DNA from: Sphingobacterium thalpophilum
GTDB lineage: Bacteria; Bacteroidota; Bacteroidia; Chitinophagales; Chitinophagaceae
Assembly: GCA_943325035.2 (NCBI GenBank)
Contig: CALPNW020000009.1
Location: 1-35,684, forward strand
Direction of reading: 5' to 3'
Length of the DNA: 35,684 nt
Shown: in pieces, positions 17,697 through 26,244 of the stretch
Position numbering within the stretch: the stretch's first letter is position 1
Layout: every line of letters starts with the position of its first letter
The notes under the pieces: model-generated
Told to the model about the DNA's origin: nothing
The model's database searches: none
What the model saw: the letters and a program-made list of their open reading frames with translations, nothing else
Position numbers and translations under genes: made by a program

Positions 17697-17708
17697 TAGT
17701 GTACACTA
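17697..17708. promoter_or_regulatory. Perfect 12-bp palindrome upstream of the secreted-protein gene
   Basis: TAGTGTACACTA is a perfect inverted repeat, 100 bp before the ATG of the 143-aa exported protein, in otherwise AT-rich DNA. A dimeric regulator could bind it. The regulator is unknown and no second copy was noticed. Confidence 0.35.
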
Positions 17709-17807
17709 AGTAGCTACTGCTACATTTCGATTTTATGCATTCGCATATTCACTTGCTTGCCGCTGTGAGATTGAACTTTTTTTATTCAACACTTTAAAAA
17801 TTCATTT

Positions 17808-18239
17808 ATGAAAAAGCAAGTATTAACTTCTTTCGCAAAAAAATTCTTTCTGGGAAATTTAATGGCAGCTATGATGTTCCTTTCTGCCAATGCATCTGTT
17901 GCTCCTGTTCGTTATAACTACGAGCCGGCTAAAACCAACAAAGCTGCATTAACTTTTAAAGGAACAGACAGTAACAACTACCTTACTTTTCAGGTAGCGT
18001 ACAACAACCCTGCATCCAGCGCATTTAAACTGATGATTGCGGATGAAACCGGTGAGGTTATTTATAATGAAACCTTTTACCAGACAGAACCGTTCAGCAA
18101 AACTTTTAAGCTGGATAAAGAGAATATGAGCAAACTGAACTTCTCTATCCGCGATACCAATTCCGGTGAAACAGAAAAATTCGGTGTTCAGATTAACACA
18201 GGTGTAATAGAGAATGTAGTTGTATCCCGCAAGAACTAA
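17808..18239 (+). CDS. Small secreted protein of unknown function
   Basis: This 143-aa protein has a clear signal peptide (MKKQVLTSFAKKFFLGNLMA then AMMFLSANAS), probably cleaved near residue 30. The mature part has alternating short strands (ALTFKGTDSNNYLTFQVAYN, AFKLMIADETGEVIYNETFY) that suggest one beta-sandwich domain, perhaps Ig- or FN3-like. I do not recognise a named family. It has a 194-bp upstream region with a palindrome and a strong terminator after it, so it is a single-gene unit. Confidence 0.82.
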   Translation: MKKQVLTSFAKKFFLGNLMAAMMFLSANASVAPVRYNYEPAKTNKAALTFKGTDSNNYLTFQVAYNNPASSAFKLMIADETGEVIYNETFYQTEPFSKTFKLDKENMSKLNFSIRDTNSGETEKFGVQINTGVIENVVVSRKN

Positions 18240-18260
18240 TTCAATTCTTATTTAAGGCTA

Positions 18261-18298
18261 AAAAAAAGCTACCAGATTTGCATCTGGTAGCTTTTTTT
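18261..18298. terminator. Bidirectional intrinsic terminator between the secreted protein and typA
   Basis: GCTACCAGAT (18268-18277), loop TTGC, ATCTGGTAGC (18282-18291) form a 10-bp perfect stem, flanked by seven A on the left and seven T on the right. It can terminate both convergent genes. Confidence 0.95.
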
Positions 18299-18317
18299 AT
18301 ATACTTGATTATTTAAA

Positions 18318-20132
18318 TTATCCTACTGCCTCCGACTTCATGCTCTTGGAAGCTTTGGTTCTTTCATTTTCATCCAGTATGGTTTTACGCATACGGATAT
18401 TTTTAGGAGTTACTTCTATACACTCATCCTGCTGAATGTACTCCATACACTCTTCTAAAGTAAACTGCATTTTCGGAACAATTCTAACTGCATCATCACT
18501 TCCGCTTGCACGGTGGTTGGTGAGTTTTTTCATCTCCACTGCGTTCACATTCAGATCACCTGGTTTGATGTGCTCGGCAATCACCTGACCTATATAAACT
18601 TCTTCGGTAGGATCAATAAAGAAAGCACCTCTGTCCTGCAACTTATCAATAGAGTATGCAGTGGTTATTCCCTGAAACTTAGCAATCAAAACACCATTGC
18701 TTCTTCCCGGAATAGGACCTTTCCATGGTTTGTAATCAATAAAACGGTGCGCCATAACCGCTTCGCCGGCAGTACCGGTGAGCATTTGTGAACGAAGACC
18801 GATCAACCCTCTGGAAGGAATTTCAAACTCAAGGTGCTGCATTTCTCCTTTAGATTCCATGATCTGCATTTCACCCTTACGCTGGGTTACCAGATCAATT
18901 ACTTTACCACTGTATTCGGCAGGTACATCTACAACCAGATTCTCATATGGTTCGTGTTTCTTACCATCGATGGTTTTAACGAGTACCTGAGGATTTCCTA
19001 CAGTTAACTCATATCCTTCTCTGCGCATGGTTTCTACCAGGATGCCCAGGTGAAGAATACCTCTTCCGAATACCAGGAAACTATCTGCACTGTCAGTATC
19101 TTCTACTCTTAACGCAAGGTTCTTCTCTGTTTCTTTCATCAAACGGTCACGCAGGTGACGTGAGGTAACAAACTTACCGTCTCTTCCAAAGAAAGGTGAG
19201 TTGTTGATGCTGAAAGTCATACTCATGGTAGGTTCATCTACACTGATAATTGGCAATCCTTCCGGATTCTCCACATCAGCGATTGTATCTCCAATGGTAA
19301 AATCTTCCAGTCCTACAACAGCACATAAATCACCGGCTATTACCTCGGTAACCTTACGCTTGCCCATTCCTTCAAAAACGTATAATTCTTTTACACGGCT
19401 TTTCTTAACAGAACCATCTGCCAGTACCAATGCAATTGGCTGACTTTCTTTTATAGAACCTCTGGTTACTTTACCAATGGCTATTCTACCTAAGAAAGAA
19501 GAATAATCCAGTGAAGTAATCTGCATCTGAAGTGGTCCTTCATTTACTTTAGGGGCCGGTACATATTTAATGATCCCATCCATTAAAGGGAAGATATCTT
19601 CTGTTTGTATATTGGTATCGTTGAACCAACCGTTTTTGCCACTACCGTAAAAAGTAGGGAAATTCAATTGCTCTTCTGTTGCATCGAGGTTAAAGAACAG
19701 TTCAAAAACCGCATCGTGCACTTCATCAGGACGACAGTTTGGCTTATCTACTTTGTTGATTACTACAATCGGGTGCAGGTTGAGTTGTAATGCTTTCTGC
19801 AGTACAAAACGAGTTTGGGGCATTGGCCCTTCAAACGCATCCACTAACAGAATTACCCCATCAGCCATTTTCAATACACGCTCTACTTCACCACCAAAAT
19901 CACTGTGGCCCGGTGTATCTATCACATTAATTTTATAGTCTTTGTAGGTAACAGCTGCATTCTTACTGAAAATAGTAATACCGCGTTCTCTCTCGAGATC
20001 GTTGCTATCCATAATCAACTCACCAGCATCCTGGTTGTCTCTAAATACTTTGGTTGCGCCCAGAATTCTGTCTACCAAAGTTGTTTTGCCATGGTCAACG
20101 TGTGCGATGATGGCAATGTTTCTTATATCCAT
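18318..20132 (-). CDS. typA: Ribosome-associated GTPase TypA/BipA
   Basis: This 604-aa translational GTPase is involved in ribosome assembly and stress responses. G1 AHVDHGKTTLVDRILGATK (about residues 10-28), the switch I segment RERGITIFSKNAAVTYKDYK, DTPGHSDFGGEVERVLKMAD, and NKVDKPNCRPDEV are present. The TypA-specific C-terminal domain carries GRGILHLGILVETMRREGYE and SRGLIGLRSQMLTGTAGEAV. Length and domains are normal. The gene has a good Bacteroidota promoter (20192-20223) and shares a bidirectional terminator with its convergent neighbour. Confidence 0.97.
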   Translation of the reverse strand: MDIRNIAIIAHVDHGKTTLVDRILGATKVFRDNQDAGELIMDSNDLERERGITIFSKNAAVTYKDYKINVIDTPGHSDFGGEVERVLKMADGVILLVDAFEGPMPQTRFVLQKALQLNLHPIVVINKVDKPNCRPDEVHDAVFELFFNLDATEEQLNFPTFYGSGKNGWFNDTNIQTEDIFPLMDGIIKYVPAPKVNEGPLQMQITSLDYSSFLGRIAIGKVTRGSIKESQPIALVLADGSVKKSRVKELYVFEGMGKRKVTEVIAGDLCAVVGLEDFTIGDTIADVENPEGLPIISVDEPTMSMTFSINNSPFFGRDGKFVTSRHLRDRLMKETEKNLALRVEDTDSADSFLVFGRGILHLGILVETMRREGYELTVGNPQVLVKTIDGKKHEPYENLVVDVPAEYSGKVIDLVTQRKGEMQIMESKGEMQHLEFEIPSRGLIGLRSQMLTGTAGEAVMAHRFIDYKPWKGPIPGRSNGVLIAKFQGITTAYSIDKLQDRGAFFIDPTEEVYIGQVIAEHIKPGDLNVNAVEMKKLTNHRASGSDDAVRIVPKMQFTLEECMEYIQQDECIEVTPKNIRMRKTILDENERTKASKSMKSEAVG

Positions 20133-20191
20133 TATTGTGTATTTGTCTCAGTATCAATTACTTATGTAAATAATACCATTTATTTGAGCGG

Positions 20192-20223
20192 CAAAGGTAC
20201 GCTATTACAACGGGCATAGCAAG
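20192..20223 (-). promoter_or_regulatory. typA promoter
   Basis: On the minus strand, CTTG (20223-20220), 20 bp, and TACCTTTG (20199-20192) match the Bacteroidota consensus: the -7 is perfect and the -33 has one mismatch. The predicted start of transcription, near 20185, would give a leader of about 50 nt. Confidence 0.6.
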
Positions 20224-20309
20224 TAAAACAAGGTCAATATTCTGTTATGATTGGTTCCGGAAGCGTTAGTGTAGAGTTAATACTTATATTTATCGCAACA
20301 TAACCAGCT

Positions 20310-20678
20310 ATGAAGCCTGTTTTATTAATACTGATGATTGGGTTTTACCTGTTTGCAGGCATAAACCACTTCTGGAACCCCCGTTTCTATACCCCCCTGA
20401 TCCCTCCTTATCTGGCAGCTTTCACCAACCAGATCAATATACTGTCTGGTATTGCTGAAATAGTACTGGCCATCGGGCTGATCTTTCCGGCCACCCGAAC
20501 TTTATCGGCTTATGGCATCATTGCTATGCTGATTGCCTTTATTCCCGCCCATATATATATGATACAGCTGGGTAAATTCAGTTTGGGCAAATTTGAAATG
20601 ACTCCCCTCATTGGCTGGGCCAGACTCCTGATCGTTCACCCCCTGCTGATAGGTTGGGCCTGGTGGATCAGTAAATAA
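20310..20678 (+). CDS. DoxX-like integral membrane protein
   Basis: This 122-aa protein has four hydrophobic segments (about residues 3-18, 42-60, 66-84 and 100-118). It has an N-terminal LLILMIGFYLFAGINHFWNP and a central INILSGIAEIVLAIGLIFP, which fit the DoxX/MauE-like family of small quinone- or redox-related membrane proteins. Assignment is at fold/family level only. It is 23 bp upstream of an alpha/beta hydrolase on the same strand and is probably co-transcribed with it. Confidence 0.75.
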   Translation: MKPVLLILMIGFYLFAGINHFWNPRFYTPLIPPYLAAFTNQINILSGIAEIVLAIGLIFPATRTLSAYGIIAMLIAFIPAHIYMIQLGKFSLGKFEMTPLIGWARLLIVHPLLIGWAWWISK

Positions 20679-20701
20679 GTTTTATATTTAAAATAAATAC
20701 T

Positions 20702-21718
20702 ATGCGTTTTTCGAAAATCATTATTGGTGTAGCAGCGCTTATTCTGGTCATCTATCTGGTAGGCCCGCATCCGGCCAAACCCAATTACAACAATGTGTTG
20801 CCCGAATTGCCCGCAGATGCGGCCGGTTTAGAACAATATATTGCCGGTATGGAATCTGCCCATAAAATCAAACCCAACAACGAAGCAAGGATTGTTTGGG
20901 CCAATGATACTTTGAAACAAAAGACCCGGTATGCCATTGTATACCTCCATGGATTCAGTGCCAGCCAGGAGGAAGGAAATCCGGTTCACCGGCAGATTGC
21001 CAGTGAATTTGGATGCAATCTCTATCTGGCAAGATTATCCCAGCATGGAATTGATACATCAGATGCCCTGATGAATATGACCGCCGAAAACCTTTGGGAA
21101 TCGGCAAAACAGGCCTATGCAATTGCCAAACAGTTAGGGGATACGATTATTTTAATGGGTACTTCTACCGGGGGAACGCTCGCTTTACAACTCGCCGCCG
21201 CTTATCCGGAAACCGGAGGGCTCATCCTGTATTCACCCAATATTGCCATCAACGATCCCAATGCCTGGTTGCTGAACAACCCATGGGGATTGCAGATTGC
21301 AAGAACGGTTAAGAAGTCTGATTATATGGTAACGGCGAAGGACTATCCTGCCTACAATCAAAACTGGAATCATATTTACCGCCTCGAAGCAACCGTTCAA
21401 CTCCAGGAATTACTGGAAACCACCATGCTGCCCGCTACGTTCAAAAAAATAAAACAGCCGGTATTAATGTTGTATTACTATAAAGATGAGCAACACCAGG
21501 ATCCAGTTGTTAAAGTTTCTGCCATGAAAGAGATGTTTGCTGCACTTGGCACACCGGAAAATAAAAAATCCATGATCCCCTTGCCTAACGCTGGTGGTCA
21601 TGTGCTGGCCTCTTCCATTGTTTCGGGAGATGTAGCCGGTGTAAAAAAAGAAACCAGTAATTTTTTAAAATCGGTACTTCATTTAACACGGCTGACCCCT
21701 CAGGTTGTTAGCCATTAG
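20702..21718 (+). CDS. Membrane-anchored alpha/beta hydrolase
   Basis: This 338-aa protein has an N-terminal signal-anchor (IIIGVAALILVIYLVG, residues 6-21) and a serine hydrolase domain. The oxyanion region is IVYLHGFSASQEEGNP (about 80-95). The nucleophile elbow is GTSTGG (Ser155), and the likely catalytic His is in NAGGHVLASS (near 300). It resembles monoacylglycerol lipases and carboxylesterases; the substrate is unknown. It precedes a FabH-like synthase by about 50 bp and follows a DoxX-like gene, in a group with a lipid kinase. Confidence 0.82.
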   Translation: MRFSKIIIGVAALILVIYLVGPHPAKPNYNNVLPELPADAAGLEQYIAGMESAHKIKPNNEARIVWANDTLKQKTRYAIVYLHGFSASQEEGNPVHRQIASEFGCNLYLARLSQHGIDTSDALMNMTAENLWESAKQAYAIAKQLGDTIILMGTSTGGTLALQLAAAYPETGGLILYSPNIAINDPNAWLLNNPWGLQIARTVKKSDYMVTAKDYPAYNQNWNHIYRLEATVQLQELLETTMLPATFKKIKQPVLMLYYYKDEQHQDPVVKVSAMKEMFAALGTPENKKSMIPLPNAGGHVLASSIVSGDVAGVKKETSNFLKSVLHLTRLTPQVVSH

Positions 21719-21767
21719 GTAGAATGCCAAAGTTCATTACCTTCAGCCTACAATAAATTGCTTGACT

Positions 21768-22817
21768 ATGCCCCTCAGTAAGATTGCCGGCATTGGTAAA
21801 TATTTGCCTGCCAATGTAGTTACCAATGATGACCTCACTAAATACATGGATACCAACGACGCCTGGATACAGGAAAGAACTGGAATACAGGAACGCAGGT
21901 ATGCCCACAGAACCGAAGAAACAACCACTACCATGGCCATTGAGGCAGCCAAAATTGCCATTGAGCGCGCTGGTACTACTGCAGAAGAAATTGATTTTAT
22001 CATTTTTGCCACCCTGTCTCCGGATTATTATTTTCCGGGTTGTGGGGTGCTGGTTCAGCGTGCATTGAAAATGAAAGAGATTGGTGCGCTGGATATCCGC
22101 AACCAGTGCAGTGGATTTGTGTATGCTTTAAGCGTGGCAGACCAGTTCATTAAAAGCGGGATGTATAAAAACATTCTGGTAATAGGAAGTGAGAAGCATT
22201 CTTTTGGTCTCGATTATACTACACGCGGAAGAAATGTTTCCGTCATCTTTGGAGATGGAGCAGGTGCCGTGATTTTACAACCAACTGAAAAGGAAGGACA
22301 GGGCATTTTGAGTACCCATTTACACAGTGATGGAGAATCTGCAGAAACGCTGGCTATGTATAACCCTGGCTCTCACGCCAATCATTGGGGAACACAAAAT
22401 TATGCCGACTTTGATGAAGCAGAGATTTCACAGATGTTCCTTAGCCATAAGATGATCGATAAAGCACAGCTGTTCCCTTATATGGATGGCCCTGCGGTAT
22501 TTAAAAAAGCTGTGGTTAAATTCCCGGAAGTAATCATGGAGGCCTTAACTAAAAACGGTTATACCACCACGGATATTGATATGCTGATTCCCCATCAGGC
22601 CAATCTGCGTATCAGCCAGTTCGTTCAGCAAAAATTAAAACTTGCCGACGACAAAGTGTTCAATAATATTCAGCATTACGGAAATACTACTGCTGCGTCT
22701 ATTCCTATTGCACTTTGTGAAGCATGGGAAAACGGAAAAATAAAAGAAGGAGATCTTGTTTGCCTTGCGGCTTTTGGAAGTGGCTTTACATGGGCCAGTG
22801 CATTAATGAAATGGTAA
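21768..22817 (+). CDS. 3-oxoacyl-ACP synthase III family protein (FabH-like)
   Basis: This 349-aa thiolase-fold condensing enzyme has the catalytic Cys in IRNQCSGFVYALSVADQFI (near residue 115), His in MLIPHQANLRISQF (near 270), and Asn in QHYGNTTAASIPIALCEA (near 305). That is the Cys-His-Asn triad of FabH. It is longer than E. coli FabH (317 aa), with an insert around residues 195-230 (SHANHWGTQNYADFDEAEIS), as in the larger Bacteroidota variants. It may start fatty-acid synthesis or act on another acyl primer; which cannot be told from sequence. The ATG at 21768 (MPLSKIAGIGKYLP) is preferred over the TTG two codons upstream. Confidence 0.9.
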   Translation: MPLSKIAGIGKYLPANVVTNDDLTKYMDTNDAWIQERTGIQERRYAHRTEETTTTMAIEAAKIAIERAGTTAEEIDFIIFATLSPDYYFPGCGVLVQRALKMKEIGALDIRNQCSGFVYALSVADQFIKSGMYKNILVIGSEKHSFGLDYTTRGRNVSVIFGDGAGAVILQPTEKEGQGILSTHLHSDGESAETLAMYNPGSHANHWGTQNYADFDEAEISQMFLSHKMIDKAQLFPYMDGPAVFKKAVVKFPEVIMEALTKNGYTTTDIDMLIPHQANLRISQFVQQKLKLADDKVFNNIQHYGNTTAASIPIALCEAWENGKIKEGDLVCLAAFGSGFTWASALMKW

Positions 22818-22839
22818 TTTTTACAAGTGAGTGTGGCTT

Positions 22840-23739
22840 ATGGAAAGGAAAATTATTTACCTGATCAACCCTATTTCGGGTACATCAAAGAAGAAGAATA
22901 TTCAGTTGCTGGTTGAAAGAGAAACTGCTTTTAAACAGATTCCCTTTAAAGTTTTTCCAACCAATGCTGCAGGCAATTATGACCTGGTGCGTGATGCCAT
23001 TGTGCAGGAACAATTTACAGATGTTGTAATGCTGGGTGGAGACGGCACTGTTAATCAGGTGACCAATGCGCTGCGTGATACCGGTGTACGCTTTGGTATT
23101 ATTCCTGCCGGTTCCGGCAACGGACTGGCCAGGGCGGCCAATATTCCTACCCGGTTAAAATCTGCACTCCATATTATTTTTGAAGGAAAAGCGGCTGCAA
23201 TAGATGCTTTTACCGTAAACGGCCACTACTCCTGCATGCTCAGTGGTATTGGGTTTGATGCGCAGGTGGCCCATGATTTTGCGCAGAAATCTACCCGCGG
23301 ATTATTTACCTATACCCAACAGAGCATTATTAATTTCTTTAAGGCCAACCCTTACCAGTTTGAAGTAAGCATAGATCAGTTTTCTTTTTTTACCGATGCC
23401 TTTTTCATCAGTATAGCCAACAGTAACCAATTTGGGAACAATGCTACCATTGCACCTCAGGCAAGTTTGTCGGACGGATTACTGGATATAGTGATCGTTC
23501 AGAAAATGAGTAAGGCTAAATTACCCTTTGCCATTTTGCGGCAGATGAGGGGTAACAACAAAGTACAACAGCTGGTAGAAGACATGAGCAATAAAAGTGT
23601 GCTCTATTTTCAGGCGCCGGCACTCACTATACTAAATCCAAAACTGGCTCCGCTGCATATAGACGGAGAACCCAGAGAAACTGCCGAAGCATTTTCGATT
23701 GAGATCATTAAAGATGCTTTTCTGCTGATTCAACCCTGA
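22840..23739 (+). CDS. Diacylglycerol/lipid kinase family protein (YegS/BmrU-like)
   Basis: This 299-aa protein has the DAGK catalytic domain. It shows IYLINPISGTSKKKNIQ at the N-terminus, the nucleotide-binding VVMLGGDGTVNQVTNALRD (about residues 65-83), and IIPAGSGNGLARAANIPT (about 87-104). LSGIGFDAQVAHDFAQ and the C-terminal HIDGEPRET are also typical. It would phosphorylate a lipid such as diacylglycerol, a sphingoid base or undecaprenol. Bacteroidota often make sphingolipids, so a sphingosine-kinase-like role is possible but unproven. The ATG at 22840 is preferred over the in-frame GTG at 22831. The gene lies 22 bp after the FabH-like gene and is probably co-transcribed with it. Confidence 0.9.
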   Translation: MERKIIYLINPISGTSKKKNIQLLVERETAFKQIPFKVFPTNAAGNYDLVRDAIVQEQFTDVVMLGGDGTVNQVTNALRDTGVRFGIIPAGSGNGLARAANIPTRLKSALHIIFEGKAAAIDAFTVNGHYSCMLSGIGFDAQVAHDFAQKSTRGLFTYTQQSIINFFKANPYQFEVSIDQFSFFTDAFFISIANSNQFGNNATIAPQASLSDGLLDIVIVQKMSKAKLPFAILRQMRGNNKVQQLVEDMSNKSVLYFQAPALTILNPKLAPLHIDGEPRETAEAFSIEIIKDAFLLIQP

Positions 23740-23756
23740 TAGGATTCAACCCTGAT
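23727..23756. repeat. 14-bp tandem duplication between two convergent genes
   Basis: GATTCAACCCTGAT occurs at 23727-23740 and again at 23743-23756, a 16-bp period. The first copy encodes the last codons and stop of the lipid kinase; the second runs up to the stop codon of ctaA. This looks like a slipped-strand duplication. Confidence 0.8.
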
Positions 23757-24818
23757 TCATGCTTTGTCTTTTTGTACCAGATAAAGCATGGTAACCAAAG
23801 TCAGCAGGTACAGCATTCCCGCAAGCTGGTGCAGTTGCGCCATCCATTCAAACAATCCCCATTTGCCCGCAATAATACCCGAACTGCTGAGTACACTGGT
23901 AATGCCCAGCACAACCTGTACCAGCACAATGATCATGGGCCATTTACGGAACCGGTTAAAGAGTTCCGTTCCATCGTATTTAAAAAGTCTGAACGACCAA
24001 ACCAAGGTAAGCACCAGTAACAGATAAGCAAGCCCTCTGTGGATGAAATGAACCAATAGGGTGTTGTCTATAAAATTTAACCAGAAAGGCTGATCGCGGA
24101 ACATTCCATCGGGAACCCAGCTGCCATTGATCGTAGGCCATGTAGCAGCAACATTGGCGGCCTTGTGTCCGGCCATTAATGCACCATACAATAATTGGAT
24201 GATCAATAAGCCTATTAATACCAGATTGGTATTCCGGAGTTGAGTATTGTTGATCTGCTGCTGCCCGGGTACCAGTAATTTTAAAGCAAACCAGCAGGTA
24301 TAACTGAGTAATCCCAGCGCAAGAATAAAGTGTAGTGCCAGTCTGGTAGGTTTAACGTACACCGCATCTCCGGTTAAACCACTTGCCACCATGATCCATC
24401 CTACCAGCCCCTGTAATGCCCCCAGCATAAAAAGTATGAGCAGCGGATTGACCATTTCTTTTTTGAAAGATTTTCTGACAATGAACCAGATAAAACCACC
24501 CGCAAACACCAGCCCTATAGACCGGGCCCATAAACGATGAAACCACTCCCAGAAAAAAATAAATTTGAAATCCTTTAAGGTGAATTCAAAATTCAGGAGT
24601 TGAAACTGCGGCGTTTGGCGGTACTTTTCAAATTCCTGCATCCAGCCTGCCTCGTTCAACGGGGGCAGCGCCCCTGTAATCACCTCCCATTCGGTGATGG
24701 ACAACCCACTGCCCGTTAACCGGGTAATGCCGCCCAGGGCAATCTGTATAACCGTCATCCCCACTCCTATCAGCAACCAGGTAGCTACCTGCCTGGAAGA
24801 TCTGTCTGTTGCACCCAT
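23757..24818 (-). CDS. ctaA: Heme A synthase (COX15/CtaA family)
   Basis: This integral membrane enzyme oxidises heme O to heme A for cytochrome c oxidase. It has about eight transmembrane segments in two four-helix halves. The family signature GGITRLTGSGLSITEWEVIT follows TM1, and the heme-ligand histidines are in FFWEWFHRLWARS, LALHFILALG, HFIHRGLAYLLL and MAQLHQLAGMLYLL. The call uses ATG at 24818 (MGATDRSSRQVATW, 353 aa). An in-frame ATG at 24857 would add 13 residues that do not look conserved. It converges on the lipid kinase and is divergent from rnhB. Confidence 0.93.
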   Translation of the reverse strand: MGATDRSSRQVATWLLIGVGMTVIQIALGGITRLTGSGLSITEWEVITGALPPLNEAGWMQEFEKYRQTPQFQLLNFEFTLKDFKFIFFWEWFHRLWARSIGLVFAGGFIWFIVRKSFKKEMVNPLLILFMLGALQGLVGWIMVASGLTGDAVYVKPTRLALHFILALGLLSYTCWFALKLLVPGQQQINNTQLRNTNLVLIGLLIIQLLYGALMAGHKAANVAATWPTINGSWVPDGMFRDQPFWLNFIDNTLLVHFIHRGLAYLLLVLTLVWSFRLFKYDGTELFNRFRKWPMIIVLVQVVLGITSVLSSSGIIAGKWGLFEWMAQLHQLAGMLYLLTLVTMLYLVQKDKA

Positions 24819-24921
24819 AAAACTTGTTTTAACTGAAGAAATACAAATGTATAACAACGCAAACCTATATTTTGATTAAAACAATTTGATACTCTTGCGC
24901 GGATAGCTGAATTTTACCGGA

Positions 24922-25521
24922 ATGCTACCCTCATTTTACCAGGATATTTTATTGGAAGCCGGCTGTGATGAAGCCGGAAGAGGTTGCTATGCAGGACCTG
25001 TTTTTGCCGCTGTGGTTATTCTTCCGAAAGAGTTTAAGCATCCTTTGCTGAACGACAGCAAGCAGGTAGGCGAAAAACAACGGCTTATTCTCAAAGACGT
25101 TATCGAAGCCAATGCCATTGCATGGTCGGTAGCAAGCATTGATGCAGAAGAAATAGACAAGATCAATATTCTGAAAGCCAGTTTTAAGGCCATGCATAAA
25201 GCCATTGGCCAGCTGAAAACAAAACCTGAATACCTTTTAATAGACGGCAACCGCTTTACCCCCTACAAAAAAATTCCGCATATCTGTATTGTGAAGGGAG
25301 ACGGGAAATACGCATCAATCGCGGCAGCAAGCATACTTGCTAAAACTTACAGGGATGCCTATATGGAAAAGATTCATGCGCAATTTCCGCAGTATGGATG
25401 GAACAGCAATAAAGGATATGGAACACTCGAACACCGGATTGGTATAGAAAAAAACGGCCTCTGTGTTTATCACAGAAAAAGTTTCAATATTGTTCCTTCG
25501 CAAATAGAGATTGATTTTTAA
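24922..25521 (+). CDS. rnhB: Ribonuclease HII
   Basis: This 199-aa enzyme cleaves the RNA strand of RNA-DNA hybrids and starts removal of misincorporated ribonucleotides. The diagnostic CDEAGRGCYAGPVFAAVVIL (about residues 15-34) holds the first two acidic active-site residues. LLIDGNRF and GDGKYASIAAASILAKTYRD hold the third and the conserved SIAAASI-K segment. The length is normal. The last 4 bp overlap the convergent sua5-like gene, leaving no room for a terminator between them. Confidence 0.96.
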   Translation: MLPSFYQDILLEAGCDEAGRGCYAGPVFAAVVILPKEFKHPLLNDSKQVGEKQRLILKDVIEANAIAWSVASIDAEEIDKINILKASFKAMHKAIGQLKTKPEYLLIDGNRFTPYKKIPHICIVKGDGKYASIAAASILAKTYRDAYMEKIHAQFPQYGWNSNKGYGTLEHRIGIEKNGLCVYHRKSFNIVPSQIEIDF

Positions 25522-26129
25522 GACGCCTCCCAAACACCGGCACCCTGGCGGATCAGTTCATACTCCGCTTTGGTACAATCAATGATGGTAGAAGGAACCA
25601 TTCCTCCGTTACCGCCATCTACAACAATGTCTACCAGGTTCTCAAACTTTTCGTGCATCAGCTCCGGATCGGTATATTCTTCTACCATGTCTCCTGGCAG
25701 GGATGCAGATAACAGCGGATGCCCGAGCTGCTCTACAATGGTGCGTGCAATCAGGTTATCGGGGATCCTTAACCCAACTGTACTTTTTTTGTTCTGCAGC
25801 AATTTTGGAACCTCCTTACTGGCAGGCAGAATAAAAGTATACGGACCCGGTAAATGACTTTTCAATAAACGGTACAGCGGTGTATCAGTGCTCTTGCAGT
25901 ATTTGCTGAGATCACTCAGGTCATTACAGATAAAACTCAGTTGTGCTTTTGCAGGATCTACCTGCTTGATACGGGCAATTCTTTCGATGGCTTTTGGCTG
26001 AAAAATATCACAACCCAACCCATAGATGGTGTCTGTGGGGTAAATGATCACTCCGCCAGACAGTAAACAATCAATGATGGTTTTAATGTGTCGGGGATTG
26101 GGATTGTCCGGATGTATATGCAGTAGCAT
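25518..26129 (-). CDS. Sua5/YciO/YrdC family protein (threonylcarbamoyl-AMP synthase-like)
   Basis: This 203-aa protein with the YrdC fold is expected to act in tRNA t6A37 synthesis (threonylcarbamoyl-AMP from Thr, bicarbonate and ATP) or to be its YciO paralogue. Visible motifs are GGVIIYPTDTIYGLGCDIF (about residues 22-40), IARIKQVDPAKAQLSFIC (about 49-66), HLPGPYTFILPAS, STVGLRIPDN, and HPLLSASLPGD. The KxR-type active-site segment reads KQVDPAKAQ, closer to YciO than to classical TsaC, so which paralogue this is stays open. The ATG at 26129 is chosen because the conserved region starts right after it. The frame stays open upstream through a terminator hairpin, which argues against a longer protein. 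Confidence 0.85.
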   Translation of the reverse strand: MLLHIHPDNPNPRHIKTIIDCLLSGGVIIYPTDTIYGLGCDIFQPKAIERIARIKQVDPAKAQLSFICNDLSDLSKYCKSTDTPLYRLLKSHLPGPYTFILPASKEVPKLLQNKKSTVGLRIPDNLIARTIVEQLGHPLLSASLPGDMVEEYTDPELMHEKFENLVDIVVDGGNGGMVPSTIIDCTKAEYELIRQGAGVWEAS

Positions 26130-26143
26130 ACTTAAAGGTACTT

Positions 26144-26174
26144 TAAAAAAACGAAGACGGCTTTCGCCGCCTTC
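26144..26174 (-). terminator. Intrinsic terminator in the 5' leader of the sua5-like gene
   Basis: On the minus strand, GAAGGCGGC (26174-26166), a GAAA tetraloop, and GCCGTCTTC (26161-26153) form a 9-bp stem with one G-U pair. C, G and then seven T follow (26150-26144). It lies 15 bp before the ATG and downstream of the gene's own promoter, so it can only act by premature termination or as a regulated attenuator. Confidence 0.85.
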
Positions 26175-26244
26175 TGTTTGTTTGTAACCCCTGGTTAAAA
26201 AATAGCAATAAAAACAGACAGTCACTTCTATTTCTATCACCCGA

